From: Molossus alvarezi
Taxonomy: Eukaryota > Chordata > Mammalia > Chiroptera > Molossidae
Assembly (NCBI GenBank): GCA_037176705.1
Contig: CM073885.1
Coordinates: forward strand, 220,112,290 to 220,176,289
Direction: 5' to 3'
Length of the DNA: 64,000 bases
In this document: positions 23,701 to 35,743 of the stretch, one piece after another
Position numbering within the stretch: position 1 is the first letter of the stretch
How the letters are laid out: each line of letters starts with the position of its first letter
Notes under the pieces: generated by a model
The model's database searches: none
What the model was told of the DNA's origin: nothing
What the model saw: the letters and a program-made list of their open reading frames with translations, nothing else
Translations under genes and position numbers: made by a program

Positions 23701-24621
23701 CAATTTAAAAAAATTGAGGTATAATTAATGATCAGTATAGTGCACAGATCTTAAATGTTCATGTTGATGAATTGTGATAATTTCATATACTCATGTAAGC
23801 CCCCGACCCCATTCAAAGCAAGATACAGAGTATTTCCATCAACCCAGAAAGTTTTTTTTTCCATTTCAAGCAATTAGATTCCTCTATTCCTGGGCAACCA
23901 CTTTCTTGTTTCTACCATTACAGATTAGTTTTGCCTGTTCTAGAACTTGATATAAGTGAAATCATACAGTATGTGCTTTTCGTAATACTTTCCGCTTAAC
24001 ATATTGGTTTTCATCCACGTTATGAATATCAATAGTTCTTTTTTATTGATGGATAATATTCCATTGTGTTAATGTAAGGCAATTTGGTTACCTGTTAACC
24101 TGTCGATGGAGATTTGAGTTATTTTCAATTGAGTTACTGTGGTTCAAGCCGCTGTGAACATTCTTGTGCAAGATTCTTTTTGTGGAGATATATCTTAATT
24201 TCTCTAGAATAACTACCTAAAAATGGAATTGCTATATTATAGAGTAAATATATGTTTAATTTTGTAAAAACCTACTAAATAGTTCCCAAAGTGGGTGACA
24301 GGCTCACCAGCAATGCATCAGAACTCCATTCGCTCCACATACTTACCAACACTTGATTTTAGTCCTTCTGGTGAGTGGGTAATGGCATCTATTGTGGTTT
24401 AATCTTGTATTTCCCTGATAACTTAAAGATGTGCATCACCTTTTCTTGTGCTTATCAGCGATTCATATCTCTTCCTTTGTCAAATGTCTATTTTATTCTT
24501 TTTCCAAGCTTTGAAAAATTGGATTGTATTTTTATTGCTAATTTTGTATTTGTGTCACTCATATTTGTATTTTTGCATTATGGACAGAAGTCTTTTTTCA
24601 GTTACCTCCCTCTGATTTCTG
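20735..24621 (-). mobile_element. Stack of L1M fragments
   Basis: At least three antisense L1M pieces lie end to end. An L1ME-type 3' UTR (20735-21770) runs into the 3' UTR and ORF2 C-terminal region (to about 23360; TTGCTGGGTCAAAAGGGCAG, GTTCTTTAGAAATTCTGGAC). An L1MA/MB-type 3' UTR follows (23390-23690; GGTTTAAGGTGTACAACATG), and then another L1M piece (23700-24621). All are decayed with no intact frame. A Ves SINE interrupts at 21239-21503. Confidence 0.8.
21239..21503 (-). mobile_element. Ves SINE inside L1M
   Basis: TCATTTGATCATTTA is repeated exactly at 21224-21238 and 21504-21518. The tail is a (TAAA)n run, seen as ATTT repeats. Confidence 0.94.
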
Positions 24622-24858
24622 ATTTTTTTTTTTAATCCTCACCCGAGGACATTTTTCCATTTATCTTTAGATTGAGTGGGAGGGAGAGAGAGAAACATCA
24701 ATATGAGAGAGATACATTGATTGGTTGCCTCCCAAACGTCCCCGACCAGGGCTGGGGACCAAACCACAATCAAGGTACGTGCCCTTGACCAGAATCGAAA
24801 CTGCAACACTTTGGTCCATGGGCCAATATTCTAACTGCTGAACAAAACTGGCCAGGGC
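24622..24858 (-). mobile_element. Ves SINE
   Basis: Full-length pattern with the GTCCTCGGGTGAGGATT tail, diverged in the head. It lies at the end of the L1M stack. I see no clear flanking duplication. Confidence 0.88.
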
Positions 24859-25643
24859 TATTCCTAGCTTTTAACTGACATTTGCAAGAAGGCTTTACAA
24901 TTTGTTGTTAAACACTGTTTTGTCATCTTAGAAATTTATTGCTCAAAAATAAGTCTTCAGGGAGAAAAGGTCAGGGAATACATTTTTTTATTTGTTTGTC
25001 TGTTTGTTTTTAAGAAGGGAAAATAGTGGAGGAAGAAAAGGATTTGCATTCTCAATGTGAAAATATGTCTCGTCAGGGTTTAAAATTAGATCATAGCAAT
25101 TATTCCTTGATTTGCAGAAAGTTTCCGGAGAGTTTTAAATAATAACATCAAAACATATCCAATGATGCATTATTAAACTGAGCTTATTAAACCTTTCGAA
25201 TAAACTAGGACAATGTGTATTTATATTGCAAGCGAAAGTTCATTGTCTGCTTCTCTACTCGAACAGAACCGTAGTCCTGGAAGGGATGTCTATCTTCCTG
25301 CCTTTTAACAAATCTATTTCATACCAGGCGGATCTGGATTCTATTTTTTCTTTTAATTATCAGGAAGGAAGATCAATATTTAAGTTTTTATTCCAATGTC
25401 TGTGAACCCTTTGTTGGGTTGTTTCTTCTTATCAGCACAATTCCTCTTCCCACCAGCTCACTTCCTCTTCCCACAAAACAGTCCTGTATTCTGTTCTGAT
25501 TGGGGAAGGGAAATGCATAGCTCTCAGGTATTCTTATGCATATTTAGACATATTGCAAAATCTTTCTTTAGCAGATATCCCCCTTTTTAGCTTGAATGAG
25601 ATAAAATCTTAAATTTTTACCCCAATTAAAAAAGCAACAACAT
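24859..25643. other. Intergenic unique DNA
   Basis: No gene or repeat I can name. TTCCTCTTCCCAC occurs twice near 25441-25476. Confidence 0.45.
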
Positions 25644-25842
25644 GCCCAGCCAGTGTGGCTCAGTGGCTGAGCGTTGACCCATGCACCAAGAGGTCACCGG
25701 TTCGATTCCTAGTCAAGGTACATGCCCAGGTTGTGGACCCGATCCCCAGTGGGGGGCATGCAGGAGGCATCCAATAAATGTTCTCTCTCATCGATGTTTC
25801 TCTCTTTCCCTCTCTCTCTAAAATCAATAAAGAAAAACAAAT
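25644..25842 (+). mobile_element. Ves SINE, older subtype
   Basis: The head is GCCCAGCCAGTGTGGCTCAG, the B-box is CGGTTCGATTCC and the tail is AAAATCAATAAAG. Imperfect A/C-rich repeats flank it. Confidence 0.9.
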
Positions 25843-27751
25843 TAAAACAACAAACACAACATATTCTGATTTTACTCACAGATCTTCCCTTCTAGTTATT
25901 TATTCAATCCCACTTTATCCTCTGTAAGTCCCACCCCCCAAGACTATAAAGAATAGAATTGGACTCATTTGGTGAATGAGAGAAGAGGAAGGTGTCAGCT
26001 TGAAAGGTTGAGAAAGAGAAAAGCACACACAAGGAGACAGGGGCTACCCATGGAGACACAGCAAGAGACACAGGTCTCCGAAGGCAGAGTTAGGCAGAGA
26101 TGGGAGACAGAAAACGTATACATGTTCCTACACAGGCCTCAATCTAAATCTCTTGCTTTAGGTACATTGAGGCATGCAGGTGTAGGAAGCACAGTTTAGA
26201 AATTGCTTTCCTTCCGACACTTTCTTCAAGAGATGTAAGTTGTGCATTTGAGAGACACTATTTTTTCCTTCATTGTCAGAGAAAGCGGTTCTTAGGAATC
26301 AACAACTACAATATTCTTTATGATACCAGACGATAATGCTAGGGTAATAATCTAGTAGAATAAATCTGTGCCAGTTAACAATCTATTTCTTGAGCCCCAC
26401 ATGTGCCCTTCACTATTTCTCCGTTATGGTGAGCATGTTAGGTGCGCTCAGTAGAGGGCGCTGGAGGCACAGGAGGGAGGAAAGGACTCTTGCTGTTTTG
26501 GCTGTTGCCTGGTGCCTGAAGGGTGTGGTGTGAGGAGTCTGAGGGAGTTCTGCCCCAAGCACAGGTTTCCGAGGTGACTTGACAGCCTCAGCAGGAAATA
26601 ACCTTCTCCCAGCCCTGCGGACTAGAAACCCACACTCTGATGGATTCCAGCAAGCGCCAGTGCCCCAAAGGCATCCTGCCAACCCCTGTGCAGATCACCT
26701 GCAAGTCGGAAGGTTTCCACTGAGCAGCCACCCCTTCTGCAGCTCACTACCTGTGCAGGTCCTGCCGGTTGGTTGCTGACTCAGTGCACTGGATTGCACC
26801 CTAGGGAGTTGCTCTCTGCTTGCCCAGGGACTGCCGACCAGCTCTGGCTTGGGCAAACCAAGAAACTTCTCTGTCAGTGGGCTGAGTTCTCCCAGATCTG
26901 AACTCCAGCCTTGGGAGGGCAGCCCTTTCCAAGCTGGTCTTTCCTTGAGTACTCTCCTTGGGCCCCAGGGTATCATATCAAATTCTTTATGTCCCATAGT
27001 CGCCCGTTTATCAGAATTTAATCATTCTTCATATTGGACTTTTTCTGTTCAACCCACTGTGTAAAGCAATGGCAAAATCGGTGTTTTAGCAAAAAATGCA
27101 GCTATTTTTTTTTCCTTTTAGAAGATTAGAGAGGGATTTATAGAATGAAGTAGGACTAAATGAGCCAGTTTTCCTCATTTGCAACTTTTCCCTTGCCTAA
27201 CTTTGATTTTAGGGTTTTGAAACTGGACCACGGCTCCTTTTACTTCTCAAAGGAAATTAACACATTTTTGTCTCATCAGCTCGGCTGTCATAATCCACGC
27301 CAAGAGACATTGGAACTCGTATGTAGCATTCGCCTCATGAGGAAGCAGCAAGACTCTGAGCAGGTCCCCACTGACAAGTCGTGATTCACGTCACTGCAGA
27401 ACTTCAGATTATGGACATTGTGTTCATTCCTTCTGAGGAAAAATAATTAGTGCAGTTGAGCTTGAATAGGTGCTTAGCTTGTTTAAATTTACAACAGCTC
27501 TAGGAGAGAGTGAGCAGGGAAAAAACCCATATCACAGCCTTGGGGATTTTATGAAAGTACGGGATCGTATTAACTCACAATAATGTAGTTAATGAGAATC
27601 AACATGACGGGGCTTTGATTATCCGGATTATTACATAAATTCATGATAGTCTTATTGTGATCCTAACAATATAAACTGTATGAATGATTGGTGTCAGTGG
27701 CTCTCAAATGTTAAGATACAGATCCTGGCCTACTTGACTGTGTCCCAGCAC
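25843..27751. other. Intergenic unique DNA with CTCF-like site
   Basis: Mostly unique. The stretch 26440-27000 is relatively GC-rich and opens with a CTCF-like motif. No gene seen. Confidence 0.5.
26448..26464 (+). promoter_or_regulatory. CTCF-like motif
   Basis: TCAGTAGAGGGCGCTGG matches the CTCF core CCASYAGRKGGC at 11 of 12 positions. It lies downstream of the proposed SHROOM3 transcript end. Confidence 0.45.
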
Positions 27752-27760
27752 CTGGCATTT

Positions 27761-28020
27761 AAAAAAAATTTTTTTTTATCCTCACCTGAGGACATTTTTG
27801 CATTTATCTTGAGATAGAGCAGGAGGGAGAGAGGGCAGAAGAGAGAGAGAGAAACATCGATGTGAAAGAGAGACATTGAATGGTCACCACCTACACGACC
27901 GCAACCAGGGCCGGGGACAAACTGCAACCGAGGTATGTGCCCTTAGCGGGAACCGAACCTGGGCCTCTCTGGTCTGCGGGCTGACGCTCTAACCGGTGAG
28001 CCAAACTGGCCAGGGTGCAA
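27761..28020 (-). mobile_element. Ves SINE
   Basis: It has the reverse-strand head and TCCTCAGGTGAGGAT tail. CTGGCATTT flanks both sides (27752-27760 and 28021-28029). It lies just beyond the candidate SHROOM3 polyadenylation signal. Confidence 0.92.
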
Positions 28021-28122
28021 CTGGCATTTTTAACAAGTATTCTGCGATTCTGAGACAGAGTATCTTGCCTGCACTTTGAGAAACCATGATTTAGTGTCTG
28101 AATGAGCTCCCACAAAAGTGGG

Positions 28123-28128
28123 TTTATT
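28123..28128 (-). promoter_or_regulatory. Candidate SHROOM3 polyadenylation signal
   Basis: TTTATT on the + strand reads AATAAA on the gene strand, followed within 15 nt by a T/G-rich stretch. It is the only canonical hexamer outside a SINE that I found between the stop codon and the SINE at 27761-28020. There is no transcript evidence. Confidence 0.3.
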
Positions 28129-29318
28129 TAGAAATAATAGATAGGACAACTTCCTATGTCCCTTTCTGACACTAAAATGGTCTTGATCATTTTATCCCAT
28201 GCTTCATCTCAGAGGTAAGGCAGCAATAAGCACCTTGTCTCCAAGAAACTGTTTCGATGGAAGGGCCCCTTCGTGTCCTCCTGACCTCTTTACATATTGA
28301 TGGAGATAAAGTTATTTCTGGCTAAAGTTTTTACTTTTTCTTGCCCACAGTAAGGTGACTAAAACGCATGCTGTTCTAACAAAGAAAAAATAATTCCAAC
28401 CTAACAGAATAAAGCCAGTAATATTATGGAAAATTAAACTAAAGAGAAATAAATCTGGAATCATATAAGAATAAAAAGCCAATATTTTTCTTGGTATCCA
28501 GGGGTAAAAACCCAACATCTTAGTAAAAGATGTTTGAATGAAATACATGCTTAAAGGTAGAGCTTGTATTAGGAATAACTGTGATCTAGCTTTGAAAATC
28601 AGAAGTGATTTCAGATCAGATATTCACAATGGAAGACTAGGAGAAGTGGGATGCCCCAGGCTCTCAGTGAAGCTGTCCCTTCTAACATCAACAGAAAGCC
28701 ACTGATTCTTAGGGGTTGACCCAAACTTGCCAATCTTCAAGTTTGTCAACCAGCTGTGCAAAATGAAATCTAAATTGTCCCCCTGGAGCGAAGGGGAAAA
28801 TGTTTGGTTTTGACAGCGTTTCTTGGAGGAACTCAGACACTTGCACTTTGGGTCCCCCTGCATTCTTTGGGGTTAGGCGGCCACAAGGAACAAAGCAGCC
28901 CAAGGAAAGGCTGAGTCAACCAACATGTAGCAACATGCCCAGGGACTTCCCAAGTGGCCCAGGAGGTAGGAGGCCTCCCAGTTTGTCGCAGGACGTTGTC
29001 CTTTCTTGGGACTTCAACCGGCTTCTTAGTCTCACATTTGGATTATTTGCAAGGCCATCCACTCCCACCTGACTTCTGATGGGACATGGCATTTCTGAAA
29101 TGACCGTGTATGAGGACTGTTACTGACTGTTAACATTCTTGATATCATATATGTCCTGAACCCTTGCCCAATAACCTGCTCATGGTTGCTCTGTCCATGA
29201 TCTCGGTTGAGAGGATATTGTTGGGAGGAAAAAGGATAGCTTCCACTGTAGCTGATACTTTTTTATATAGTGGGAAAAGAATTCAATGTAGAAAAGGGAT
29301 AAAGAATAGGCTTATTTT

Positions 29319-29525
29319 TTCTTTATTGATTTTAGAGACAGAGGAAGGGAGAGGGAGAGATAGAAACACTGATGAGAGGGAACATCGATCAGCCGCCTCC
29401 TGCATGAACCCCCACTGGGGATTTGGCCCACAACCTGGGCATGTTCCCTGACCAGGAATCGATCTGGTGACCTCCTGGTACCTGGGTCGAGGCTCAACCA
29501 CTGAGCAATACCAGCCGGGCAAATG
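29319..29525 (-). mobile_element. Ves SINE in the presumed 3' UTR
   Basis: It is the older subtype with an AATCAATAAAG tail. GGCTTATTTT flanks at 29309-29318 and 29526-29535. It is in the same sense as SHROOM3, so its AATAAA (29322-29327) could act as a polyadenylation signal. Confidence 0.9.
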
Positions 29526-31742
29526 GGCTTATTTTCTAGCTGAAGGCATTTAAATGTTAACAATGAACATTGTTAGTGGTTTCTTCTCATCAGAGCACAG
29601 AGGTCAAGTCCTGTTACAATAAATACCACACCCACTGAAGAATTAGACTTCAGAGTTGTACTTGTTACGTCACTCATTTCATGTAACATTTCATGTAACA
29701 AAAGGAGAGGCTGTCCCGGGAGGGTCATCAGTTTTCAGGTGCTTGTCGAGTGCCAAGCAGCTACTCTAAGGGGGTCACTATGTTTGATACGTATACATTA
29801 GAAAAGTGATTGGAAAAGATTAATTGCAGCATGTCCCCAGTCAGATCCTTAAGAATAGTTTTGAAGAGTGTTGGGAATTAGGAGCCCTAAATCCCTTGAG
29901 CAATAACAGCTGAAGACATTTAGCTTCAACCTGGTCTGACTGATGCAAGGAGCCAGAGTATCAGCAAGATGCAGTTAATTACTGAGTGCAGTTGATTTCA
30001 GCCTCCAGCGTTGGCTTAAGTCTGATGAAATGTCAGTTAGATGGACTGTTTTTCTCTACTTCAAAATGACCACGTGGAGCGGCTGTTGAAGGCTGTCACG
30101 GGTTCCACTGATTTCCTGGAAATGGGACCTCTGGATGTAAGAGCAGGTCTTGCAAACTTTCCTGGGGAGCTAAGGTGCTGTCTTACTGGATGAGTGGAGT
30201 CAGACAGTGTAGAACCTCCACAGAGCAGAGCAATGGCTTTGGTTGATTGCTCCTGAGAAACTTCTAGGTGGTCTATTGCTTAAGTTTGTCAAAAGACATC
30301 TGTACTGGGGACCAAAACTACACTTTGAAACTTAACTAGAAGGTACATTTCCTTCAGTAATTAAACATACTAAGCACAATTTTACCCTTGTACAGATTTT
30401 ACTCTCCAGTACTCTAGGACTGATTGCTATAGTTCTTGAAGCCCAAATTAGCAGAGGTAGCCACCAGACACGGTTCAAGTACACGTGAAAACAACAAAAA
30501 CCAAAAGCATAGCCTAGGACGCATCACCTGCAAAGTATTAGCATAGCCTGGTCCCCCAACCCCCCCCCCCCGGGGTTCCAGTCTGTTTTAACAGACTTAG
30601 CTTGGGTTCTTGAGTATCCTTGAGGACGTTATTGAAGCAGGACCGTGCACAATCAATCTTCAGATGTTGAAGGAATTGTTAATAGTGGTTGATAAGGGTT
30701 GACATAAAAACAAAAAACTTTTAAAAACAGCATCGTTAAAATAACCTGATAATCTCTCACTAAATAGGCTGTACTTAGCCCAAATCCTGTACAGGACAGC
30801 ATGCATTCAGTTTTGAATGGTCTTGGTTTCTGACCTTCCTCGTCATACAGGCTAGTGAGTTGCTGTCCTTGTTAATCAAATAGGGCTCGATGTCCCACCA
30901 CAGTGAGGACACGTAGCCCTAGGAAGTGATGCAGTGACCCTAATGCCTAAAGCCTTCTTCTGCTGGCTGCAGTGGACCAGCGCAGACCGGCAGCGCTGGA
31001 AACTGGGGTTCCCACAGGACTCAGATAAACACAAGTGTAGGAGGTCTACCCATATTTGTAAGAATAAGGCAGACAAGTCAAGAGTTTAAGGAAAAACAAA
31101 TCTCCACACTCATTGTGACTATCTTTGGAATTCTTCATTTCATTAAGGTTTTCACAAAATACAAAGCTCCAACATAATTGTCTACGTCCACCACAAAACA
31201 GAATCAAATAAGTGGTTAGCACACAAACATAATGATCTTTTTCATTTTTAAAAATATAAATAACATTGTTTAAGGTTTTACAATTTTGTGTGTGTTTCTC
31301 TTTAAGGCTTTATGTTGCAGATCCTTCATTAATGAGTGCTGGAGTCTGTTGTCAGGATACACTGCCCACAAGTCAAGAAGGCCACTGTGGATACATTCCT
31401 GAGAGGGACACACACTGATCTGATGCTTAAGCCTGTTGAAAACTAAATAATCAAACAACCTCCTATCAGTTCTCACAGTTATCATTAATTTCCTTTCTAT
31501 TACAAAGTAATAATAGAAAGGGATAAGTTCCCAGCAGCATTCAAGCTCTCAGATCAATCACGAAGGGCGAGAAGGAAAACAGTGTTTTTGTTTTTTTCCT
31601 GGATACAATCTTTTTCGTTTATCCAGAAAGCCCCCCGCCCCCAACCCCACAGGGTTTAAACAGTGGTTTGTACTGAAACATTTTTCAGATTAAATAGGGT
31701 TGAAAGAAAGTGTGATCTTTTGGTTGGATGTTTTATAAGAGG

Positions 31743-32111
31743 TTAAAGTGGAGAGGTTAGCGCTGGGAAAATACCACTGAAAGTACATCCCCCAACAGGA
31801 GTCATTTCGCTCGTGAGTTCTGGGGGCAGGGCTATGGCCCCCACCTTGGGGGTGAAATCTGAGGGGAGACTCTCCAGCAGGCACTTGACTTGCTCCTGGC
31901 CCAGTTTGATCTTGTCGTCCAGCTTCCGCTGCTCAATGAGGAGTGTCGACTTCATTTTCACATAGTGCAGGTAATCCTGGAGCTGTTCCTCGGAAAGGTA
32001 ATTGGCCAGGATGTCCAACACCACGCGTTCCCTTCGGTCCAGGTTCTCCTTGAGCTCCCGGGCATCCTCATGCTGGGCCGCCAGGACCTTCCTCTTCTCG
32101 TTGAGGGAGCT
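31743..32111 (-). CDS. SHROOM3: SHROOM3 terminal coding exon
   Basis: This is the last coding exon: 122 codons plus a TAA stop (31743-31745), phase 0 start. It completes ASD2 with [59 protein letters not shown] and [20 protein letters not shown]. It ends in the conserved tail [16 protein letters not shown]. The acceptor is CTTTTGCCCCTGCAG/AGCTCC. The open frame continues upstream of this acceptor, but that part is intron. A Ves SINE lies about 150 bp upstream of the acceptor without touching the splice signals. The 3' UTR follows to the left. Confidence 0.96.
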   Translation of the reverse strand, partial: SSLNEKRKVLAAQHEDARELKENLDRRERVVLDILANYLSEEQLQDYLHYVKMKSTLLIEQRKLDDKIKLGQEQVKCLLESLPSDFTPKVGAIALPPELTSEMTPVGGCTFSGIFPALTSPL

Positions 32112-32261
32112 CTGCAGGGGCAAAAGGAGCAGATGAGCAAAGGGCACGGGGTGCGAGGACAGGCCAGCTGCCTGCGGAGACACTTCCACAGGCCTGCAGA
32201 ACATCCAGGTCTCCCTTCCAATGTCCCTCTAGGTTAAGGAGAGTGAATGCTTTTGTTTGTA

Positions 32262-32495
32262 TTTGTTTATCCTCACCAGAGGACATTTTTTGCATTTATC
32301 TTCAGATAGAGTAGGGGAAGAGAGAGAGAGAAACATTGATGTGAGAGAGACACATCGACTGGTTGCCACCCACACAACCCCAACCAGGGCCGGGGACAAA
32401 TGGCAACGGAGGTACGTGCCCTTATCAGAAACTGAACCCGGGACTCTCTGGTCCGCAGGCTGACACTCTAACCGCTGAGCCATACTGGCCAGGGC
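32262..32495 (-). mobile_element. Ves SINE next to the last coding exon
   Basis: It is a near-complete element, sense to the gene, ending about 150 bp before the splice acceptor of the last coding exon. Confidence 0.9.
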
Positions 32496-32644
32496 GGGAG
32501 ATTTAATGTTTTCGAAAATCAGTTTTTTACCTTTCAGTTGCATGCTTATGGTTCTCTAACATGTGAAGTAATGTGGCAGCTCTAATTTGAGAGCAAGTAC
32601 CTTAAGTTGGCTGGAGTAATGACTTGACTTAAAAGCATAATCAA

Positions 32645-32935
32645 TTATTTCATTTATATGAGGTTCTTAGAATAGTCAAAATTATGGAGACAGGAAGGAG
32701 AGCGGTGGTTGCCAGGGACCAGGAGGTGGGGAAATGGGGAGTTATTGCTTAATGAGTATAGAGTTTCAGGTTTGCAAGATGAAAGAGTTCTGGAAATGGA
32801 TGCACAACAATATGAATGTATTAAATATTACCGAAGCAGGTACTTTCTAATGGTTAAGATGGCAAATTTTATGTTATGTGTAGTTTACAACAAAAACATT
32901 GAAGAGGGAAAAAAGGCCAGTCATCGATTATTTCT
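32645..32935 (+). mobile_element. L1M 3' UTR fragment
   Basis: It carries the L1M 3' UTR phrases GGTGGTTGCCAGGGACCAGG, GTTATTGCTTAATGAGTA and TAATGGTTAAGATGGCAAA. The 180-codon frame starting here (32709) is a chance frame. Confidence 0.8.
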
Positions 32936-32971
32936 ATTTATAGTGCCTTTCCAAGAGTGGACCCAGCAACT

Positions 32972-33113
32972 AACCAGGGAATTTGTTAGGAATGCAGATT
33001 TTCAGGCCCTATTTCACCTACTGAATCAAAAGCTCTGGGGGTGGGGCCCAGAAATCCATGGTTTAACAAGGCTCCAGGTGATTCTTTTGCAGCTAAAGTT
33101 TGAGATCCTCTGT
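32972..33113 (-). mobile_element. MER5A DNA-transposon relic
   Basis: On the reverse strand it reads TCTCAAACTTTAGCTGCAAA, AGAATCACCTGGAGCC, CCCCACCCCCAGAGCTTTTG, typical of MER5A (hAT-Charlie). Confidence 0.75.
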
Positions 33114-33661
33114 CCTAATCCACAGTCAGCAGTGGGAAAATCATATTTATCATCGTTAAAGAAATCAGTTTCCATTTTCCAGATCTCTTTCACTCCTCTG
33201 AATCTAACAGGACAAATTCTGTTTAATAGTGATGGCAATTTCATGTTCTGAGAGTTGCTTATACAAACCCAATGGTAAGGTAGCATATTATCTTTAAGCC
33301 TAATGCATTTTATAAGATTTTTACTTACCACGCTGACATATAATAAATGTTATTTTAAAAATTTAATATTTAACCATTCAGACTTTATAGGCCAAAGTGA
33401 TTGAGAACATTAAAATGGAAATTAATCAAGAAATAGATTTAAATATATACCTCAATACAAATTAGCTTATGTAGGGTTATGCAAGGCTCATGTGTCTCTG
33501 CCCTAACTTTCCTTCAAGTAACCTATCTTAACATAATGTCTAGGGGAAAAAGTGCAAAGTTATAGGTTTATCTTACAAATATCTTCACTTTCATAGGCTT
33601 CCTCTCCCTAATCAGAAACACACACCTAAAAAAAACCTGATTTTGAATGAAGACACTTTTA

Positions 33662-33927
33662 TTTTATTTTATTTTTTTATTTTTTATCCTCACCCGAGGA
33701 CATTTTTCCATTTTTTGTTCAGGTAGAGTGGGAGGGAGAGAGAGGAACAGAGAGAGAGAGAGAGAAACATTGATGTGAAAGGAACACATCGAGTGGCTGC
33801 CACCCGCACAACCAACCAGGGCCGGAGACAAACTGCAACCGAGGTACATGCCCTTAGCGGGAACCGAACCCGGGTCTCTCAGGACCGCAGGCCGATGCTT
33901 TAACCGCTGAGCCAAACCGGCCAGGGC
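33662..33927 (-). mobile_element. Ves SINE with 14-bp duplication
   Basis: TGAAGACACTTTTA is repeated exactly at 33648-33661 and 33928-33941. The body is near-consensus. Confidence 0.94.
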
Positions 33928-34010
33928 TGAAGACACTTTTAAAAATACTGTAGAGATATGTTAAAAAGTGAGAACCTCTTCCTTGCCTTTAAAATATTAG
34001 GAAATAATTA

Positions 34011-34264
34011 TTTTTTTTTTATCCTCACCCGAGGACATTTTTGGATATTTTGTTCAGATAGAGTGGGAGGAAGGGAGGGAGGGATAGGGAGAGAGAGAGA
34101 GAGACATCGATGTGAAAGGGACACATCGAGTGGTTGCCACCCGCACAACCCAACCAGGGCCGGGGACAAACTGCAACCGAGCTACGTGCCCTTAGTGGGA
34201 ACCGAACCCGGGTCTCTCGGGACCGCAGGCGATGCTCTAACTGCTGAGCCAAACCGGCCAGGGC
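34011..34264 (-). mobile_element. Ves SINE
   Basis: Near-consensus. It lies about 80 bp from the previous SINE in the same orientation. Confidence 0.92.
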
Positions 34265-34269
34265 AGGTA

Positions 34270-34512
34270 ATATTTTAAACACCAGAAAGGTATAGAGAAT
34301 GATGTAATACCTGAGTACCCATCAATAACAGTGCCAAATCTCAATATGAACATTTTTCATATTTGCTTCAGATTAAAAATAAAAAAAATTAGATTCAGTT
34401 GAAACCTTACATATACTTATCCCAGTCTTCATCTTCCCCCTCCCTCCCCTCTGGTAACTATTATTCTGAATTGGCATTTATTGAACTACATAGTCTCCTT
34501 TTCTCACTGGTA
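34270..34512 (-). mobile_element. L1M 3' UTR scrap
   Basis: Antisense L1ME-type phrases: AGAATGATGTAATACCTGAG, TACCCATCAATAACAGTGCC, CCCCTCTGGTAACTATTATT. Confidence 0.55.
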
Positions 34513-34525
34513 TTTTTAGTTTCTT

Positions 34526-34772
34526 TATTTTTTTATCCTTACTCAAGGACATTTTTCCATTTTTTGTTCAGATAGAGTGGGAGGGAGTGAGAGGAAGAGA
34601 GAGAGAGAAACATTGATGTGAAAGGGACACATCCAGTGGCTGCCACCTGCACGACCAACCAGGGCCGGGGACAAACTGCAACAGAGGTACGTGCCCTTAG
34701 CGGGAACCGAACCCCAATCTCTCTGGACCACAGGCCGACACTCTAACCACTGAGCCAAACCGGCCAGGGCTT
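34526..34772 (-). mobile_element. Ves SINE with 13-bp duplication
   Basis: TTTTTAGTTTCTT flanks at 34513-34525 and 34773-34785. The body is near-consensus. Confidence 0.93.
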
Positions 34773-35554
34773 TTTTTAGTTTCTTAACAAAGATTAATCA
34801 TTACAAAAATGAATATTGATGTATTTTGCTGGTGAACAACCACTTATTTGCATTAAGTGTTGAGTTGAATTCGATTGTAGAACAACTTTTCCCAAGAACT
34901 GCTCCAGTATTCCTGTCTCCGATATCTGCAGCACCACCCAAGTGGCCAAACAGGACACTCAGAATTACCTTCTGTTCCACTCTTCCTCTTTTGTAACACA
35001 CCTGCTAATTCAGACTCATTCTCTATCCCGATGACAACTGCCCAAATGAACAACCTGAAGCCTCTTGCTAGACCATTACAATAATTATCCCAACTGTAAG
35101 CATCGTTCTCACCCATCCCAGGCTGATTAAGTCATGACATTAGTTTGTGGCTCTTCCTGGCCAATAGGCTAAAGAGTCCACTCCTCAGCGCTGCTTTGTG
35201 CCTAGGAAAGCTGGACTCTGCGGCTGCATCAACGGGGCTCCCTTGCCCTCTGGGTTTGGCCAATAGGAGTCGTGGGCATGAGAGTGGAGGGTGGGAGGAG
35301 AAAGACAGGGGGGCATTATCCCTGGCTCTGTCCTTGCCAGGCTGCATTCTTTCCCCAAGGCCTCAGTGCTGTAGCGCAGCCGCAGCTGCAGTTCTGACAC
35401 GGATCCTCCTGTTGCTCCTCCAGGCTGAGAGGCAGGAAGGGCTTCCCTGCTGAGGCTGGCTCTGGGGAACGGGGGGCTTTGTCTCTTCTAGGTTGCCATT
35501 AATTCTTCCCAACCTTCAATGATACCTCTTTTTGTTATTTATGTATATGTATGT

Positions 35555-35694
35555 ATATATTTTTAGATTCCACATATAAGTAAAATCATGTGGTATTTTA
35601 CTGACTTATTTCACTTAACATAATACCCTCCAGGTCCATCCACATTGTCACAGATGGCAAGATTTCATTCCTTTTAATGGACAAGTAATATTTT

Positions 35695-35743
<49 letters not shown>

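Larger units (their letters stand above)
28123..31742 (-). other. SHROOM3: SHROOM3 3' UTR, left limit uncertain
   Basis: This is the stretch downstream of the stop codon, with no convincing coding frame. Its length is inferred. On the coding strand I see AATAAA at 28123-28128, followed by a GT-rich run (CACTTTTGTGGGAG), about 3.6 kb after the stop. A second AATAAA, at 29322-29327, belongs to the tail of a sense-oriented Ves SINE. The stretch includes a C12 run (30560-30571), which is G12 in the transcript. The sequence is otherwise unique and AT-rich, with no known protein signal. Confidence 0.4.

Noticed and set aside
32709..33251. 180-codon + strand frame
   Set aside because: The DNA is L1M 3' UTR followed by a MER5A relic, neither coding. 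The frame is accidental.
35697..35743. CRISPR-like short repeats
   Set aside because: It is a simple TG/TA microsatellite. There are no spaced direct repeats and the DNA is animal.
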